Assembly: GCA_035529935.1 (NCBI GenBank)
Contig: DATKVT010000073.1
Span: forward strand, 1-64,000
Length of the DNA: 64,000 bases
Direction of reading: 5' to 3'
From: Williamwhitmania sp.
GTDB lineage: Bacteria; Bacteroidota; Bacteroidia; Bacteroidales; Williamwhitmaniaceae
The position numbers and the translations under genes were made by a program. Of this stretch, positions 26,891-36,267 are shown piece by piece. Below the pieces are notes generated by a model that saw only the letters and a list, made by a program, of their open reading frames with translations, did no database searches and was not told where the DNA came from. How positions within the stretch are numbered: position 1 is the stretch's first letter; each line of letters starts with the position of its first letter.

Positions 26891-29623
26891 ATGAAAACGA
26901 TGAAATATAGTCTTGTTCTGCTTAGTCTACTGTTTCTTGGTTTAAATTCTGTAGAGGCTCAGAACGGTAATGGTCCATATCCCACAGATGGGTTGGTCGC
27001 AATTCGTGGGGTTGTGGTCGATAAAGCAACAGGGAAACCAGTTGAAGCGGCAGCCGTGAATTTGGTGCAGTATGGTCTATGGAGTATTACCTGTTCGAAG
27101 GGAACTTTTACCTTTAATAATGTACCATTAGGTAAGGTTGATATTGTTGTTCAGAATCTTGGTTACGCTCCATTTCAGCAAACGTTTGAGTTCAACGAAA
27201 GCAAAACATTTCAGCTTACCATATCCATTGAGGAGATGTCGTTTGGCCTCAAGGAGGTTGCCGTAGTTGCCAAGGAAAATAAGGCTGGTGCCAGTACAGG
27301 CTCCACCCTTGAACGAACCGTAATTGAGCACTTGCAGCCAAACAGCCTTGGCGATTTGATGCAGCTTCTTCCTGGGCAGGTGGCTCAGAACCCCGATTTA
27401 AGCAAGGCCGCTCAGGTTTCCATTCGGCAGGTGGAGGCAACCGATAACAATGCATTTGGGGCATCTGTGGTAGTGGATGGCGCACCAATATCAAACAATG
27501 CAAACCTTCAGGTTCAAAATACCGCGTCCAGCTCCGATCCAAACTTTACATCAGTTTCAGGGAAAGGTGTCGACCTTCGTCAGATTTCTGCGGACAATAT
27601 TGAGTCCATTGAGGTTATTCGGGGTATCCCCTCCGTTGAGTATGGAGACCTAACTTCGGGCGCCGTGATTGTGAATACGAAGGCAGGGAAAGCACCATTT
27701 GAGTTTCGAACTAAAATTAATCCCAACAATATGGAATTTTCGGTTGGGAAGGGTTTTGAACTGGGGGAAAAACGTGGATTTCTAAATGTTGATGCTGACT
27801 ATACCAGTAGCTATTCCGACCAGCGTTTCTCCAATAAGGGGTTTAAGCGTTTCAATGGTCAGCTATCCTACTCCAACAGTTTTTTGGAGGGGAAGATGCA
27901 AGCTACTCTTAAGTTGTCAGGGTATAGCACCATTGATGAGGTTAAGAAAGATCCGGACGATGAGGCCATGCATTCCGACACATGGTCGAAGGAGCGGGGT
28001 GTGCGATTTACAGGAACTACCCGACTTTCGCTAAACAAACCGTTTTCTCGTTCATTGAAGTTTGACTTTTCTGCTGCTTATGGCTACTCCGAAGGCTATT
28101 ATCGCGACTTGATCTCTCCCGATAGGCTAGCCATTACATGGGCTAAAAAGGATACCATGGTAGCCGCTGCTTATTTGCCTGGCGAGTATTGGGGTGTAGC
28201 AACGGTTGAGGGTGAGCCGATTAATCTGTTTGCAAAGCTCACCAACAGCATGTCGACGGAAGTTTTTGGTGGAAGACATCGGATAGTGGCAGGGCTGGAG
28301 GTTAAGTCGGATGGTAATATTGGTGCTGGTTTTCAGTACGATGTTACTAGACCTGCAAAGAAAGCGGGTTCATCAACACGTCCTAGGTCATATAACGACA
28401 TTCCTTTTCTTAACATCTACTCCGCCTTCCTTGAGGACAATCTTACCTATAGAGTAGCCAGTAGGGACCTGAAGGTTCAGGCTGGTTTACGCTACGACCT
28501 TATTCAGCCAGGAACTAACGTAGAATCGAGCGTGCTTGCTCCACGGTTTAATGCCTCGTATAAAGTGGCTTCGTTTTTGGAAATTCGCGGAGGCTACGGT
28601 GTAACGGCAAAGGCTCCTGGGCTTGTTCACCTCTACCCCAATAATGCATACTTCGATTTGGTGAGCTGCGATTACTACTCTTCCCTGAATCCAGCGGAAA
28701 GACTAACTCTTCTTACCACCCGGGTGATATCAACCGAAAACCATAGCATTAGATCTTCAGAGAATAGCAAGGTTGAGGTGGGTGCCGATTTGTCGTTTGG
28801 TAAGGTGAAGTTGGCAATTACCCTGTTTCAGGAGAAGCTCCGTCACGGTTTTAGCTTCAGCCAGACCGTAAAACCGGTAACCTATGATTACTGGAATACC
28901 TCTGATTTGGTTCTTCAAACGGGCCAACCACCTCTTTACGATCCAAACAATCCTTCGGTAAAAGATACTGTTTTCATGGCCATCTACACCACCCCAACCA
29001 ACTCTGTGAAGGAGGACAATAAAGGGATAGAGTTCGATCTGAACCTAGGTCGAATAGATGCCATTCGCACCTCCATTTCTGCCAACGGAGCCTACATATA
29101 CTCCGAGCGTTCTTCATCCGACAACCTTGTTCAAACTGGGAAGAATCAGCAGAACTATACCCGTTTGGGGATATACCCAGCCGATGCTAAGTTGAGCCGT
29201 AACAAGCGATTTACCACAACTATTCGCATCGTTCATAATATTCCTGAGCTACGGTTTGTTGTGTCTCTTACCATTCAAACCATTTGGTTAAACTACCAGA
29301 AATACAGTTGTGCAGAGTACCCCATTGGGTATATCGATTCGAAAGGAGTACCCACGTGGTTGACCCCAGAACAGGCACGTCTGCCCGAATATTCCGATTT
29401 GGTTGCGGTGGTTAACCCTAATGCTTCAAAGGCAGAGACTTGGCCAAATTTGTGGCAGTTTAACCTTCGGTTAACCAAGAATATAACGCCTAATATTGGC
29501 TTTTCCTTCTTTGCCAACAATGTTTTCTACAGTCGCCCTACGGTAAAAAGCAAGCGCACTGGTACCTATCAAACACTTAACCCCAACATCTTCTTTGGCA
29601 CAGAACTATATATGAAATTCTAA
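26891..29623 (+). CDS. TonB-dependent receptor with carboxypeptidase-like regulatory domain
   Basis: 910 residues. Signal peptide (MKYSLVLLSLLFLGLNSVEA), then a CarboxypepD_reg-like beta-sandwich (about 35-115, IRGVVVDKATGKPVEAAAVNL), a plug domain (about 150-260, with IESIEVIRGIPSVEYGDLTSG) and a large outer-membrane barrel ending in ...ELYMKF with a terminal Phe. It takes up a ligand with energy from TonB/ExbBD. There is no SusD partner; instead a DUF4876 lipoprotein and a DUF6850-like barrel follow, so a polysaccharide is less likely than a metal complex or peptide (inference). Confidence 0.92.
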   Translation: MKTMKYSLVLLSLLFLGLNSVEAQNGNGPYPTDGLVAIRGVVVDKATGKPVEAAAVNLVQYGLWSITCSKGTFTFNNVPLGKVDIVVQNLGYAPFQQTFEFNESKTFQLTISIEEMSFGLKEVAVVAKENKAGASTGSTLERTVIEHLQPNSLGDLMQLLPGQVAQNPDLSKAAQVSIRQVEATDNNAFGASVVVDGAPISNNANLQVQNTASSSDPNFTSVSGKGVDLRQISADNIESIEVIRGIPSVEYGDLTSGAVIVNTKAGKAPFEFRTKINPNNMEFSVGKGFELGEKRGFLNVDADYTSSYSDQRFSNKGFKRFNGQLSYSNSFLEGKMQATLKLSGYSTIDEVKKDPDDEAMHSDTWSKERGVRFTGTTRLSLNKPFSRSLKFDFSAAYGYSEGYYRDLISPDRLAITWAKKDTMVAAAYLPGEYWGVATVEGEPINLFAKLTNSMSTEVFGGRHRIVAGLEVKSDGNIGAGFQYDVTRPAKKAGSSTRPRSYNDIPFLNIYSAFLEDNLTYRVASRDLKVQAGLRYDLIQPGTNVESSVLAPRFNASYKVASFLEIRGGYGVTAKAPGLVHLYPNNAYFDLVSCDYYSSLNPAERLTLLTTRVISTENHSIRSSENSKVEVGADLSFGKVKLAITLFQEKLRHGFSFSQTVKPVTYDYWNTSDLVLQTGQPPLYDPNNPSVKDTVFMAIYTTPTNSVKEDNKGIEFDLNLGRIDAIRTSISANGAYIYSERSSSDNLVQTGKNQQNYTRLGIYPADAKLSRNKRFTTTIRIVHNIPELRFVVSLTIQTIWLNYQKYSCAEYPIGYIDSKGVPTWLTPEQARLPEYSDLVAVVNPNASKAETWPNLWQFNLRLTKNITPNIGFSFFANNVFYSRPTVKSKRTGTYQTLNPNIFFGTELYMKF

Positions 29624-29653
29624 TCTCATGTTTAACTTAACTACTACTGACCT

Positions 29654-30829
29654 ATGAAAAAGTTATTATGTTTTGTCCTTCCCCTTGCAGTGGCTGTGCT
29701 AGTCAGCTGCACAAAAAGTGATAGTAATACAACTTATACTGCCACTGTTACGGTGAGCTATCCCGATACCTACATCCAGCAGCATGCTGTAGGTGCCGAT
29801 GTTTCCATAAAGAATACCACCACTAGTGTTACCTATACTGGCGTTGTTGGTTCGGATGGAACTGCTATTTTCGAAAATGTAGAACCAGGCTCCTACACTG
29901 TTACTTCCAGCATCACCCTCGATGCTCAGCAGGCAAAGGAGGTATCCGGTATTGAGATTAGCGTAGGATTGAGAGCCGTAAAGAATGTTGAAATCTATGG
30001 TGTTGAATCGGCCAGTTTTGCCATGGTGCTTGAGCCATATTCTCAGGGCTCTTTGGTAATTGGACAAGTTTATTATCAGGGTTGTAAAACCCCTTCTGGT
30101 GCCAACTATAAGGCGGATCAGTTTATAGAGATTTACAATAATTCGGACCAAGTAGTTTATCTCGATGGACTGCTTATCTCCGACATCTGGGGAAATCCAT
30201 CAGGCACAACACCTACCGAGTTTCAGAGCGACAATAGTAACGTGTATGCTTCCACCGTGTGGCAGATTCCTGGTACAGGACAAGAATATCCTCTTGAGGC
30301 TGGAAAATCAATTGTTATTGCACAAACTGCCCTTAACCATTTGGAGCAGAATGCCAACTCCATCGATTTATCAGGTTCAAAGTTTGAAACTTATGTGGAA
30401 AAACAGAATGGAACTGATGTTGATGTTGCTGAATCGATAAATCTAAACCTTCAGTATTTTACTTTCCTTGGTTACGATTACTACTTGAATATGAATGGTC
30501 CTGCAATTGTTATTTGGAGAACCGACAACTTTGATGCCTTGGCAAAATGTTTACGCCCAGGTACCACCTCAACGGCACTTTACATACAGATTCCCAACGC
30601 CCTCGTTATTGATGGTGTTGAAATTCTTGCTGATGCCAACTCCTCCGGATTGAAGCGGTTAAATACACCTATTGATGCCACCTTTGCTTATGGTCAAGGG
30701 CTTTACAGCGGCTATACCATGAAGCGTAAGGTTGCCAATACTACCGATGATGGTCGTAAGGTGTTGCAGGATAGCAACAGCTCTGCCGACGATTTTGAAT
30801 GTGTAACTCCTGTTTCTTTAGGATTTTAG
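29654..30829 (+). CDS. DUF4876 lipoprotein, partner of the TonB receptor
   Basis: 391 residues. Lipobox VSC places the lipid on Cys19. Residues 28-115 form a carboxypeptidase-regulatory-like beta-sandwich (GVVGSDGTAIFENVEPGSYTV), and the rest resembles DUF4876, with GSLVIGQVYYQGCKTPSGANYKADQFIEIYN, a lamin-tail-like segment. By position it is probably a surface-exposed ligand-binding lipoprotein of the uptake system. 30 nt after the receptor gene; followed by a hairpin. Confidence 0.8.
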   Translation: MKKLLCFVLPLAVAVLVSCTKSDSNTTYTATVTVSYPDTYIQQHAVGADVSIKNTTTSVTYTGVVGSDGTAIFENVEPGSYTVTSSITLDAQQAKEVSGIEISVGLRAVKNVEIYGVESASFAMVLEPYSQGSLVIGQVYYQGCKTPSGANYKADQFIEIYNNSDQVVYLDGLLISDIWGNPSGTTPTEFQSDNSNVYASTVWQIPGTGQEYPLEAGKSIVIAQTALNHLEQNANSIDLSGSKFETYVEKQNGTDVDVAESINLNLQYFTFLGYDYYLNMNGPAIVIWRTDNFDALAKCLRPGTTSTALYIQIPNALVIDGVEILADANSSGLKRLNTPIDATFAYGQGLYSGYTMKRKVANTTDDGRKVLQDSNSSADDFECVTPVSLGF

Positions 30830-30838
30830 CAAGTGTTT

Positions 30839-30879
30839 AGAAACCTGCACTTATTTGTTAGGTGCGGGTTTCTCGCTTT
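30839..30879 (+). terminator. Hairpin between DUF4876 and barrel genes
   Basis: AGAAACCTGCAC pairs with GTGCGGGTTTCT (one G-T pair, 11-nt loop), followed by CGCTTTT. Likely partial terminator that lowers expression of the following gene. Confidence 0.6.
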
Positions 30880-30894
30880 TAACATTTTCATGCC

Positions 30895-32499
30895 ATGCAA
30901 AAAATATTAGGTGGAATTTCGCTTTTGTCATTGCTCTGCTGCTTGGCTTTTGAACCTGCATATAGTCAGAAGCATTGTGTAGCCATTACCGATTCAACGC
31001 TGGGTCTTTCCTTGCCACTCAAGTGGAGCTATGTAAATAGGGAGTCGCTGTGGTTAAGAACATCCAATGCAGCAGGATTGAGCGTAAGCGAAGTGGAGCG
31101 AATAGGCATGGCTACCTTGGATATAAACCATGAAATAGGGGACTTCCGTCGTCCGCAGGAGCCGTACGAGTCAAATTCATACGGTTTTAGCGCGGCAAAG
31201 TATGAGCGAGTTAAAGGTCTTAAGCTATATGGTTCTTTTTCGTTTAAGCAGGTAGACGAGTCTGCCTTGGGAGGCACAGATATTCTCAACCCTTACAGGG
31301 GCACTCCCTATGTTTATGCCGATTATACTAGTGCAAAGTGGATTAAGCAGGTTTACAGGCTCAATGCACTAGTTGCAACCAATCACTTCTGGGAGAGATA
31401 TTACGGTGGGCTGGGTATTAACTATGGCGTTGCCACGGGGGCACGGCAGCTCGATCCAAGACCACTTTCCATGTCGAATGACCTAACCGTGACACCTTCT
31501 ATTATGGGCCAATTCGGTCGATTTCAGTTTGGGTTGAATGGTGTGGTTGAGACTTTTAAGGAGGCACTCGATTTTAAGTTTAGTAATAGCAATAAGCAGT
31601 ATCACTTTATTAAAATGCTTGGACTTGCCAGCTACAAAGATGCGGTAATGGAGGATACTGAGGAGCGCACCTACAAGGGGTTTGCCGCAGGTGCCGAGGT
31701 TCAGGGGAAGTATTGCTGGCTCGGTAATGCCGTTATGCTATCAGGTGGCTACCGGTCGTATTCGGAAACCACCACCGACGGTTATAGTGTTAAGCAAAAT
31801 GGTGGCGACTACTCACGTAACCGGTACTATGGGTTCGCTGCATTTGAAAAGCGACCATCGTTTGGCAAGCTGCAAATTATTGTAGGAGGCGATTTTGTCC
31901 AACACGAAGGTTCTGAGTCGGACCAAAAGTTTGTTTCCAATGATCCAACGAATCCTCACTATGTTACCTTGTTTAAGACAGTTAAATACAAGGCTACAAG
32001 CGATAATGTTTATTCGGAGCTGAACATGTTTGGGCTGACAAATGGTAATGTGAGGTGGATAGGAGGCTTGCGCATTTCAATGGAGTCGATTGATCAGAAG
32101 TACTTCTTTACTCCGAAGTCGGAGCTAAAGTTTACTTCTCTGTCCGTTGGCCCCAACTTTACGCGCCAATGGAGTTTTGGCTCATTGGCTTTGTTACCGT
32201 CTGCTGCTTTTACCTATTACCATGTGCTCTCGAGCAGCCTAAGCGTTGGCAATTTGGTTACGGGCCTTTCGTGGGAAGCCGACAATATTACCTATCCCGA
32301 TTTTGAGTATCTCACCACTAACCGATGCAAAGTGTCTGTTGGTTGTAAGCTAATAAGACCTTTGCGAATGAAAGGTAAAGTGTATTCCTCGTTCATTGAT
32401 TTTCATTGGGATGGACAAACCTCTACGGATGCGTTTAGCCTAAAGCGAAACAGCTCCCGTCAGTGGTTTTCCATATCTGTTGGACTGTCTTATCTCTAG
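30895..32499 (+). CDS. Outer-membrane beta-barrel protein, DUF6850-like
   Basis: 534 residues. Signal peptide ending near AYSQK. The body is a series of amphipathic strands typical of outer-membrane barrels (for example VKGLKLYGSFSFKQVDES, RFQFGLNGVVETF, WIGGLRISMES) and ends in ...WFSISVGLSYL. The order TonB receptor, DUF4876 lipoprotein, barrel recurs in Bacteroidota genomes as far as I know. Ligand unknown; possible auxiliary channel or assembly part of the uptake system. Confidence 0.75.
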   Translation: MQKILGGISLLSLLCCLAFEPAYSQKHCVAITDSTLGLSLPLKWSYVNRESLWLRTSNAAGLSVSEVERIGMATLDINHEIGDFRRPQEPYESNSYGFSAAKYERVKGLKLYGSFSFKQVDESALGGTDILNPYRGTPYVYADYTSAKWIKQVYRLNALVATNHFWERYYGGLGINYGVATGARQLDPRPLSMSNDLTVTPSIMGQFGRFQFGLNGVVETFKEALDFKFSNSNKQYHFIKMLGLASYKDAVMEDTEERTYKGFAAGAEVQGKYCWLGNAVMLSGGYRSYSETTTDGYSVKQNGGDYSRNRYYGFAAFEKRPSFGKLQIIVGGDFVQHEGSESDQKFVSNDPTNPHYVTLFKTVKYKATSDNVYSELNMFGLTNGNVRWIGGLRISMESIDQKYFFTPKSELKFTSLSVGPNFTRQWSFGSLALLPSAAFTYYHVLSSSLSVGNLVTGLSWEADNITYPDFEYLTTNRCKVSVGCKLIRPLRMKGKVYSSFIDFHWDGQTSTDAFSLKRNSSRQWFSISVGLSYL

Positions 32500-32526
32500 T
32501 ATACATGTGTTAAGTTTTAGATTGAA

Positions 32527-32561
32527 AAAAGAGGTTGCCGCATTATGCAGCAACCTCTTTT
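32527..32561. terminator. Bidirectional intrinsic terminator
   Basis: AAAAGAGGTTGC pairs perfectly with GCAACCTCTTTT across 11 nt, between convergent genes, with A and T runs on either side. Confidence 0.85.
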
Positions 32562-32582
32562 GATTTATGATTGTGCCGTGGT

Positions 32583-33290
32583 TTATGAGGCCATATTAAA
32601 ATCGTTCAACTTGAATCCTTGGCCATGCACGGTTTCAATCTCAACGCTTCCAATCTTTTTTAAATGCTTACGTAGCTTAGCAATGTATACGTCCATGCTT
32701 CTTCCCAAAAAGTAGTCGTTGTCACCCCAAATGGTTTTTAGTGCCGTTTCCCGCGATATGGTTTGGTTACGGTTGAGGCAGAATAGCCGCAGCAGCTCCG
32801 CCTCTTTTTTGGTTAGCTTATGCTGTTCGCTAGTGCTGGTGAGAACTAGGTTTGGGTAGTCAAAAATTGCTTTTCCTAGCGTAAAAATGTTGAATTCTTC
32901 CTGAACGGGAATCATGTCTTTGGTTCTGCGGAGAATAGCCTCAATGCGAAGCTGCAGTAGTTCGGTGTTGAACGGCTTGGTTATGTAGTCGTCGGCACCA
33001 GCCTTAAATCCCTTTACTATATCGGGATGCAAGTTTTTTGCCGTGAGAAAGATTATGGGCACATGCTTATTCCTCCGTTTAATCTCCTTCGAAAGCGTTA
33101 GTCCGTCCATGTGGGGCATCATAATATCGAGCAACACAAGGTCAAACTCTTTTTCGGTAAATGCCGTAAATCCTTCAATTCCATCATTTCTGAGATCAAC
33201 AACGTAGCCTTGCATTTCCAAAAAATCTTTGCACACAAAGCCTAGATTTTTGTCATCTTCTACAAGTAGTAGGTTTCCTTTTGGTTTCAT
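32583..33290 (-). CDS. rprY: OmpR-type response regulator, RprY-like
   Basis: 235 residues. Receiver domain with the acidic pair E11/D12, phospho-acceptor Asp55 (LVLLDIMMPHMDG), Thr and Lys105 (DYITKPF), then a winged-helix effector domain (KLTKKEAELLRLFCLNRNQTISRETALKTIWG). The sequence is of the RprY type of Bacteroidales. It is 11 nt after its kinase in one operon. In Porphyromonas RprY has been linked to oxidative stress and respiratory gene control; the targets here are unknown. Confidence 0.85.
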   Translation of the reverse strand: MKPKGNLLLVEDDKNLGFVCKDFLEMQGYVVDLRNDGIEGFTAFTEKEFDLVLLDIMMPHMDGLTLSKEIKRRNKHVPIIFLTAKNLHPDIVKGFKAGADDYITKPFNTELLQLRIEAILRRTKDMIPVQEEFNIFTLGKAIFDYPNLVLTSTSEQHKLTKKEAELLRLFCLNRNQTISRETALKTIWGDNDYFLGRSMDVYIAKLRKHLKKIGSVEIETVHGQGFKLNDFNMAS

Positions 33291-33301
33291 ACGATGGTCT
33301 C

Positions 33302-34591
33302 CTATGCTGTTTTAAGCGGTAATTGTATCGAGAATGTTGTGCCTTTTCCTACTTGGCTGCAAAGCTGGATGGTTCCGTGGTGATGCTCCACCACCTTTTG
33401 GACGTAGAAAAGTCCTAGCCCAAATCCTTTTGTGTTATGGAGATTTCCAATGTTACACCGGTAGAATTTTTCGAAGATATGTTTTTGGTGCTCCTTGCTA
33501 ATGCCATTCCCGTTGTCTTCTACTGCCATCAACACTTTCCCATTGGTAATTTGAGTGCTGATTTTTATAATAACATCTTCCGAGGAGTACTTAACGGCAT
33601 TGTCCAGCAGGTTCGATAGGGCATTTTTTAGGTGGAACTCATCTCCATCAACTTCCTTGATTTCGGGTGCAAGGCACAGCTTAATGTCAATGTGTTTCCC
33701 TCGGTCGAACATGACAAACTCTTTTACCGATTTGTAAATTAGGCTGTTTAGATCGAAAGGTTTTATGTTAAAATCGACGCACCGCCTCTCCATCTGTGCT
33801 ATTTTGAGAATGTAGTTCGTTTGGTTTTTAAGGCGGGAGTTCTCTTCGTGAATAATGCCGGCATAGGTTCTAATCTTATCTAGAGCAGTGTGCTGGTCAA
33901 TTTTGGTGAGAAACGATGAGGCAACCTCAATGGTGGATATGGGCGTTTTAAACTCATGGGTAATGTTGTTTATAAAGTCATCCTTAACCTCCGAAAGTTT
34001 CTTTTGACGTAGCGTTTTGAAGGCAATGTAGAGGAATATTGCTGCAAGGGCAATGGTGAAAACAACGGACAATCCAATCCACCACGAGAGCTTTGCTAGG
34101 ATGAACTTTTGCTTTTCGGGAAAGTAAAGCCTGATGTAGTAGGTTTCAGGTTTCCAGTCGAGGCATGCTTTGTGCGGCTTAAGGCAGAGCTCTTTGCTGA
34201 TGGTTCCTTTCGAAAACAGAACGGTGGTGTCCTTGGCCTTGGTGAGCGTAAAGAGATACAGTGTGTCGAGATCGTAGTTGGCAATATGGTTGGCAATCAT
34301 TTTTTTGAGATTGTCGGTTTTAACTACATCGGCGACGCAGGTATGTGCTTGGTCGTATCTCAGGCAGGTGATATTTGTGCACCCGTGGTATTTGTCGATG
34401 TCCTGATTGAGTTCAGTGGTTATCTCATTTAAGGCCAGCGTAACCCTATGATCAAACTGTTCTTCCGAAAGAGTGAATGCATTGGTGATCCAGAAGTATT
34501 GGGTGACAAGCAACCCTGCAAGGGCACCAATGAAGGCAATGCCACCAAGAAGGGGGATGTTCTTTTTTCTCAAGAGATACTTTTTCCCCAT
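33302..34591 (-). CDS. rprX: Sensor histidine kinase, RprX-like
   Basis: 429 residues from MGKKYLLRKKN. TM1 is about 12-32 and TM2 about 168-190, with a periplasmic sensor between them that contains five cysteines (71, 76, 85, 136, 143). His212 in INNITHEFKTPIS is the autophosphorylation site; N box NLLDNAVKYS, G1 DNGNGIS and G2 GFGLGL complete the ATPase. It phosphorylates the RprY-like regulator downstream. The cysteine-rich sensor suggests a thiol or redox signal (inference). Confidence 0.87.
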   Translation of the reverse strand: MGKKYLLRKKNIPLLGGIAFIGALAGLLVTQYFWITNAFTLSEEQFDHRVTLALNEITTELNQDIDKYHGCTNITCLRYDQAHTCVADVVKTDNLKKMIANHIANYDLDTLYLFTLTKAKDTTVLFSKGTISKELCLKPHKACLDWKPETYYIRLYFPEKQKFILAKLSWWIGLSVVFTIALAAIFLYIAFKTLRQKKLSEVKDDFINNITHEFKTPISTIEVASSFLTKIDQHTALDKIRTYAGIIHEENSRLKNQTNYILKIAQMERRCVDFNIKPFDLNSLIYKSVKEFVMFDRGKHIDIKLCLAPEIKEVDGDEFHLKNALSNLLDNAVKYSSEDVIIKISTQITNGKVLMAVEDNGNGISKEHQKHIFEKFYRCNIGNLHNTKGFGLGLFYVQKVVEHHHGTIQLCSQVGKGTTFSIQLPLKTA

Positions 34592-34780
34592 GATACTCTT
34601 TTTTGCTGGAGTTGTTGCAGGGTGTGGAATCAGCATTGTTTTGGATTGTTGTTTCTACTTTTTTCAATATTAGGTTATTACACGCATGAATCCTTGCGGC
34701 CTCTTGTTAAAATAATGTTAAAGAACACGGAGGTTGGTACCTCTATTTTATGGATGACCTATAACCATGGGTGAAAAGAA

Positions 34781-34805
34781 AAAAGCACCTGTTTAAGGTG
34801 CTTTT
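34781..34805 (-). terminator. Intrinsic terminator at the end of the esterase pseudogene
   Basis: AAAAGCACCT pairs perfectly with AGGTGCTTTT across 5 nt, with a T-rich tract following on the minus strand. Confidence 0.8.
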
Positions 34806-36142
34806 CTTTCAAACTTAATCCCGTTTTTGCTATAGGTAACAATTAACTTGAGGTTGCTTTTGGGCCTGATTGGTATTGTCGTATTGTTCTTTTCCTGAAA
34901 AATAGTATTTGAAAGAACTATTGATGCTGAATTTACTACTGAAAAATTGGTAAGGGTTACCTCTCCGTTGGAGAATAGGTTGACATATACTTTAATACTA
35001 TTGACGTTCCCTTTGATCGCAATTTTATTGATGAGAGAGTTAATCCCCATTTTGAGTGTGTCTCGTGTCGATTCTAGATACATATTGCCATTGAAGAACT
35101 GCGTTTCTACTATCGTTTTGCAGGTCGTATTATAATCCGTTGTCACCGTTACTGAATCACAATTTATTGTGCTGTCAATTTTTGCATTATAGTTTGCATA
35201 AACATAGTAATTTCCATTTCGCATGAGGTTAGATGCAGACCATATGCTGTCATGAAAGACAATAGCATCGAACCATTCGTTGGGTTTGCATTTATAGGAC
35301 CTCTTTATACCAATACTTGGAAGCGATGCTCCATACAGCCAAACGTGTCTTGCTCTCCTTAGCATACGGTTTCCGCTTGTTACGACTATTGTCTCCTTTT
35401 CTGTGTTTTCCTTCAACTTTTTGGACAAATTGCTTATGTCGTAGGTTACATAAGAGGTGTCGTTAAGGTCATAGCCATTACTGGCAAGAAGAGTGTTGAA
35501 ACTTCCTTTGCCAAATAGCTGACCAATGGTGAAGTAGTTTGCTCCTTACATTCTTTTCAAGTAACCACCCATAGATGTGAAATCAGAATGGTCGTACCCA
35601 GCAATATGGCTATCCTGAGCCAACAAGATGGCTTTGCTGTTTTGGGAATCGCCCATAGTATATTTGACGTTTACAGCCATTAGCGAGTCTCTCATTTTTA
35701 CAGAGTTGTCGTTTACATCAATGCCGACCAATTGCACTTTTCTCCCTGTGTTTTTGTTGTGTTGTTTTATCCAGTCAAGCAATTCCACATACTCATCGGT
35801 TTTCCATACCCAATACAATCGGTAATCGCGTATCATTTCGTTGCGAATGTCCACGGTTGTGTCGCTTTGTATGTAACTATTTAGTGGCTGAACTGCTTTG
35901 CGGTTGGCTTCTAATAGTATGGTATTAAACCCACATACCTTTACTAAGTTTCGAATCAGGCTATCCTTGAAGACCTGCTCTTGATGACTGCCATGTGTAG
36001 CTTCGCCAATGGCAATAATTCTCCTGTTACACAGCAATGCAGTATCTATTTTGCTTGTCTTTGTATAGCTGTTTTGGGAATAAACCAATACTCCATGCGC
36101 AACAAGAAGGGTTGCCAAAAATATTTGGGTAAACATTTTCAT
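34793..36142 (-). pseudogene. Erythromycin-esterase-like gene interrupted by one in-frame stop
   Basis: The frame begins MKMFTQIFLATLLVAHGV (signal peptide) and shows erythromycin esterase-like motifs: IIAIGEATHGSHQEQVFKD, LLEANR, WVWKTDEYVELLDWIKQHN, VGIDVND, AQDSHIAGYDHSDFTSMGGYLKRM. It then meets TAA at 35546-35548. The same frame continues without shift: GANYFTIGQLFGKGSFNTLL, then a DUF-like C-terminal region to 34793. About 450 codons in all, split by a single nonsense codon. Either a recent pseudogene, a sequencing error, or a truncated product. Probable family role: hydrolysis of an ester or lactone, not necessarily macrolide resistance. Confidence 0.8.
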
Positions 36143-36165
36143 ATTATGATATCGATATGGTATAA

Positions 36166-36203
36166 AAATTAAAGGTACCACAATATTGCAGTACCTTTAA
36201 TTT
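36166..36203 (-). terminator. Intrinsic terminator after ahcY
   Basis: A perfect 13-bp stem AAATTAAAGGTAC / GTACCTTTAATTT with a 12-nt loop, 65 nt after the ahcY stop on the minus strand and followed by TTATA. Confidence 0.75.
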
Positions 36204-36267
36204 CTTGTTTAAGTATTTTAGTTTTATTTAAAACTTTCAGATAAAATCGAAGAATGAAAGTGGATTT

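Noticed and set aside
35546-35548. Selenocysteine or other recoding at the esterase stop
   Set aside because: The codon is TAA, not TGA, and no recoding structure is seen; simple nonsense mutation is more likely.
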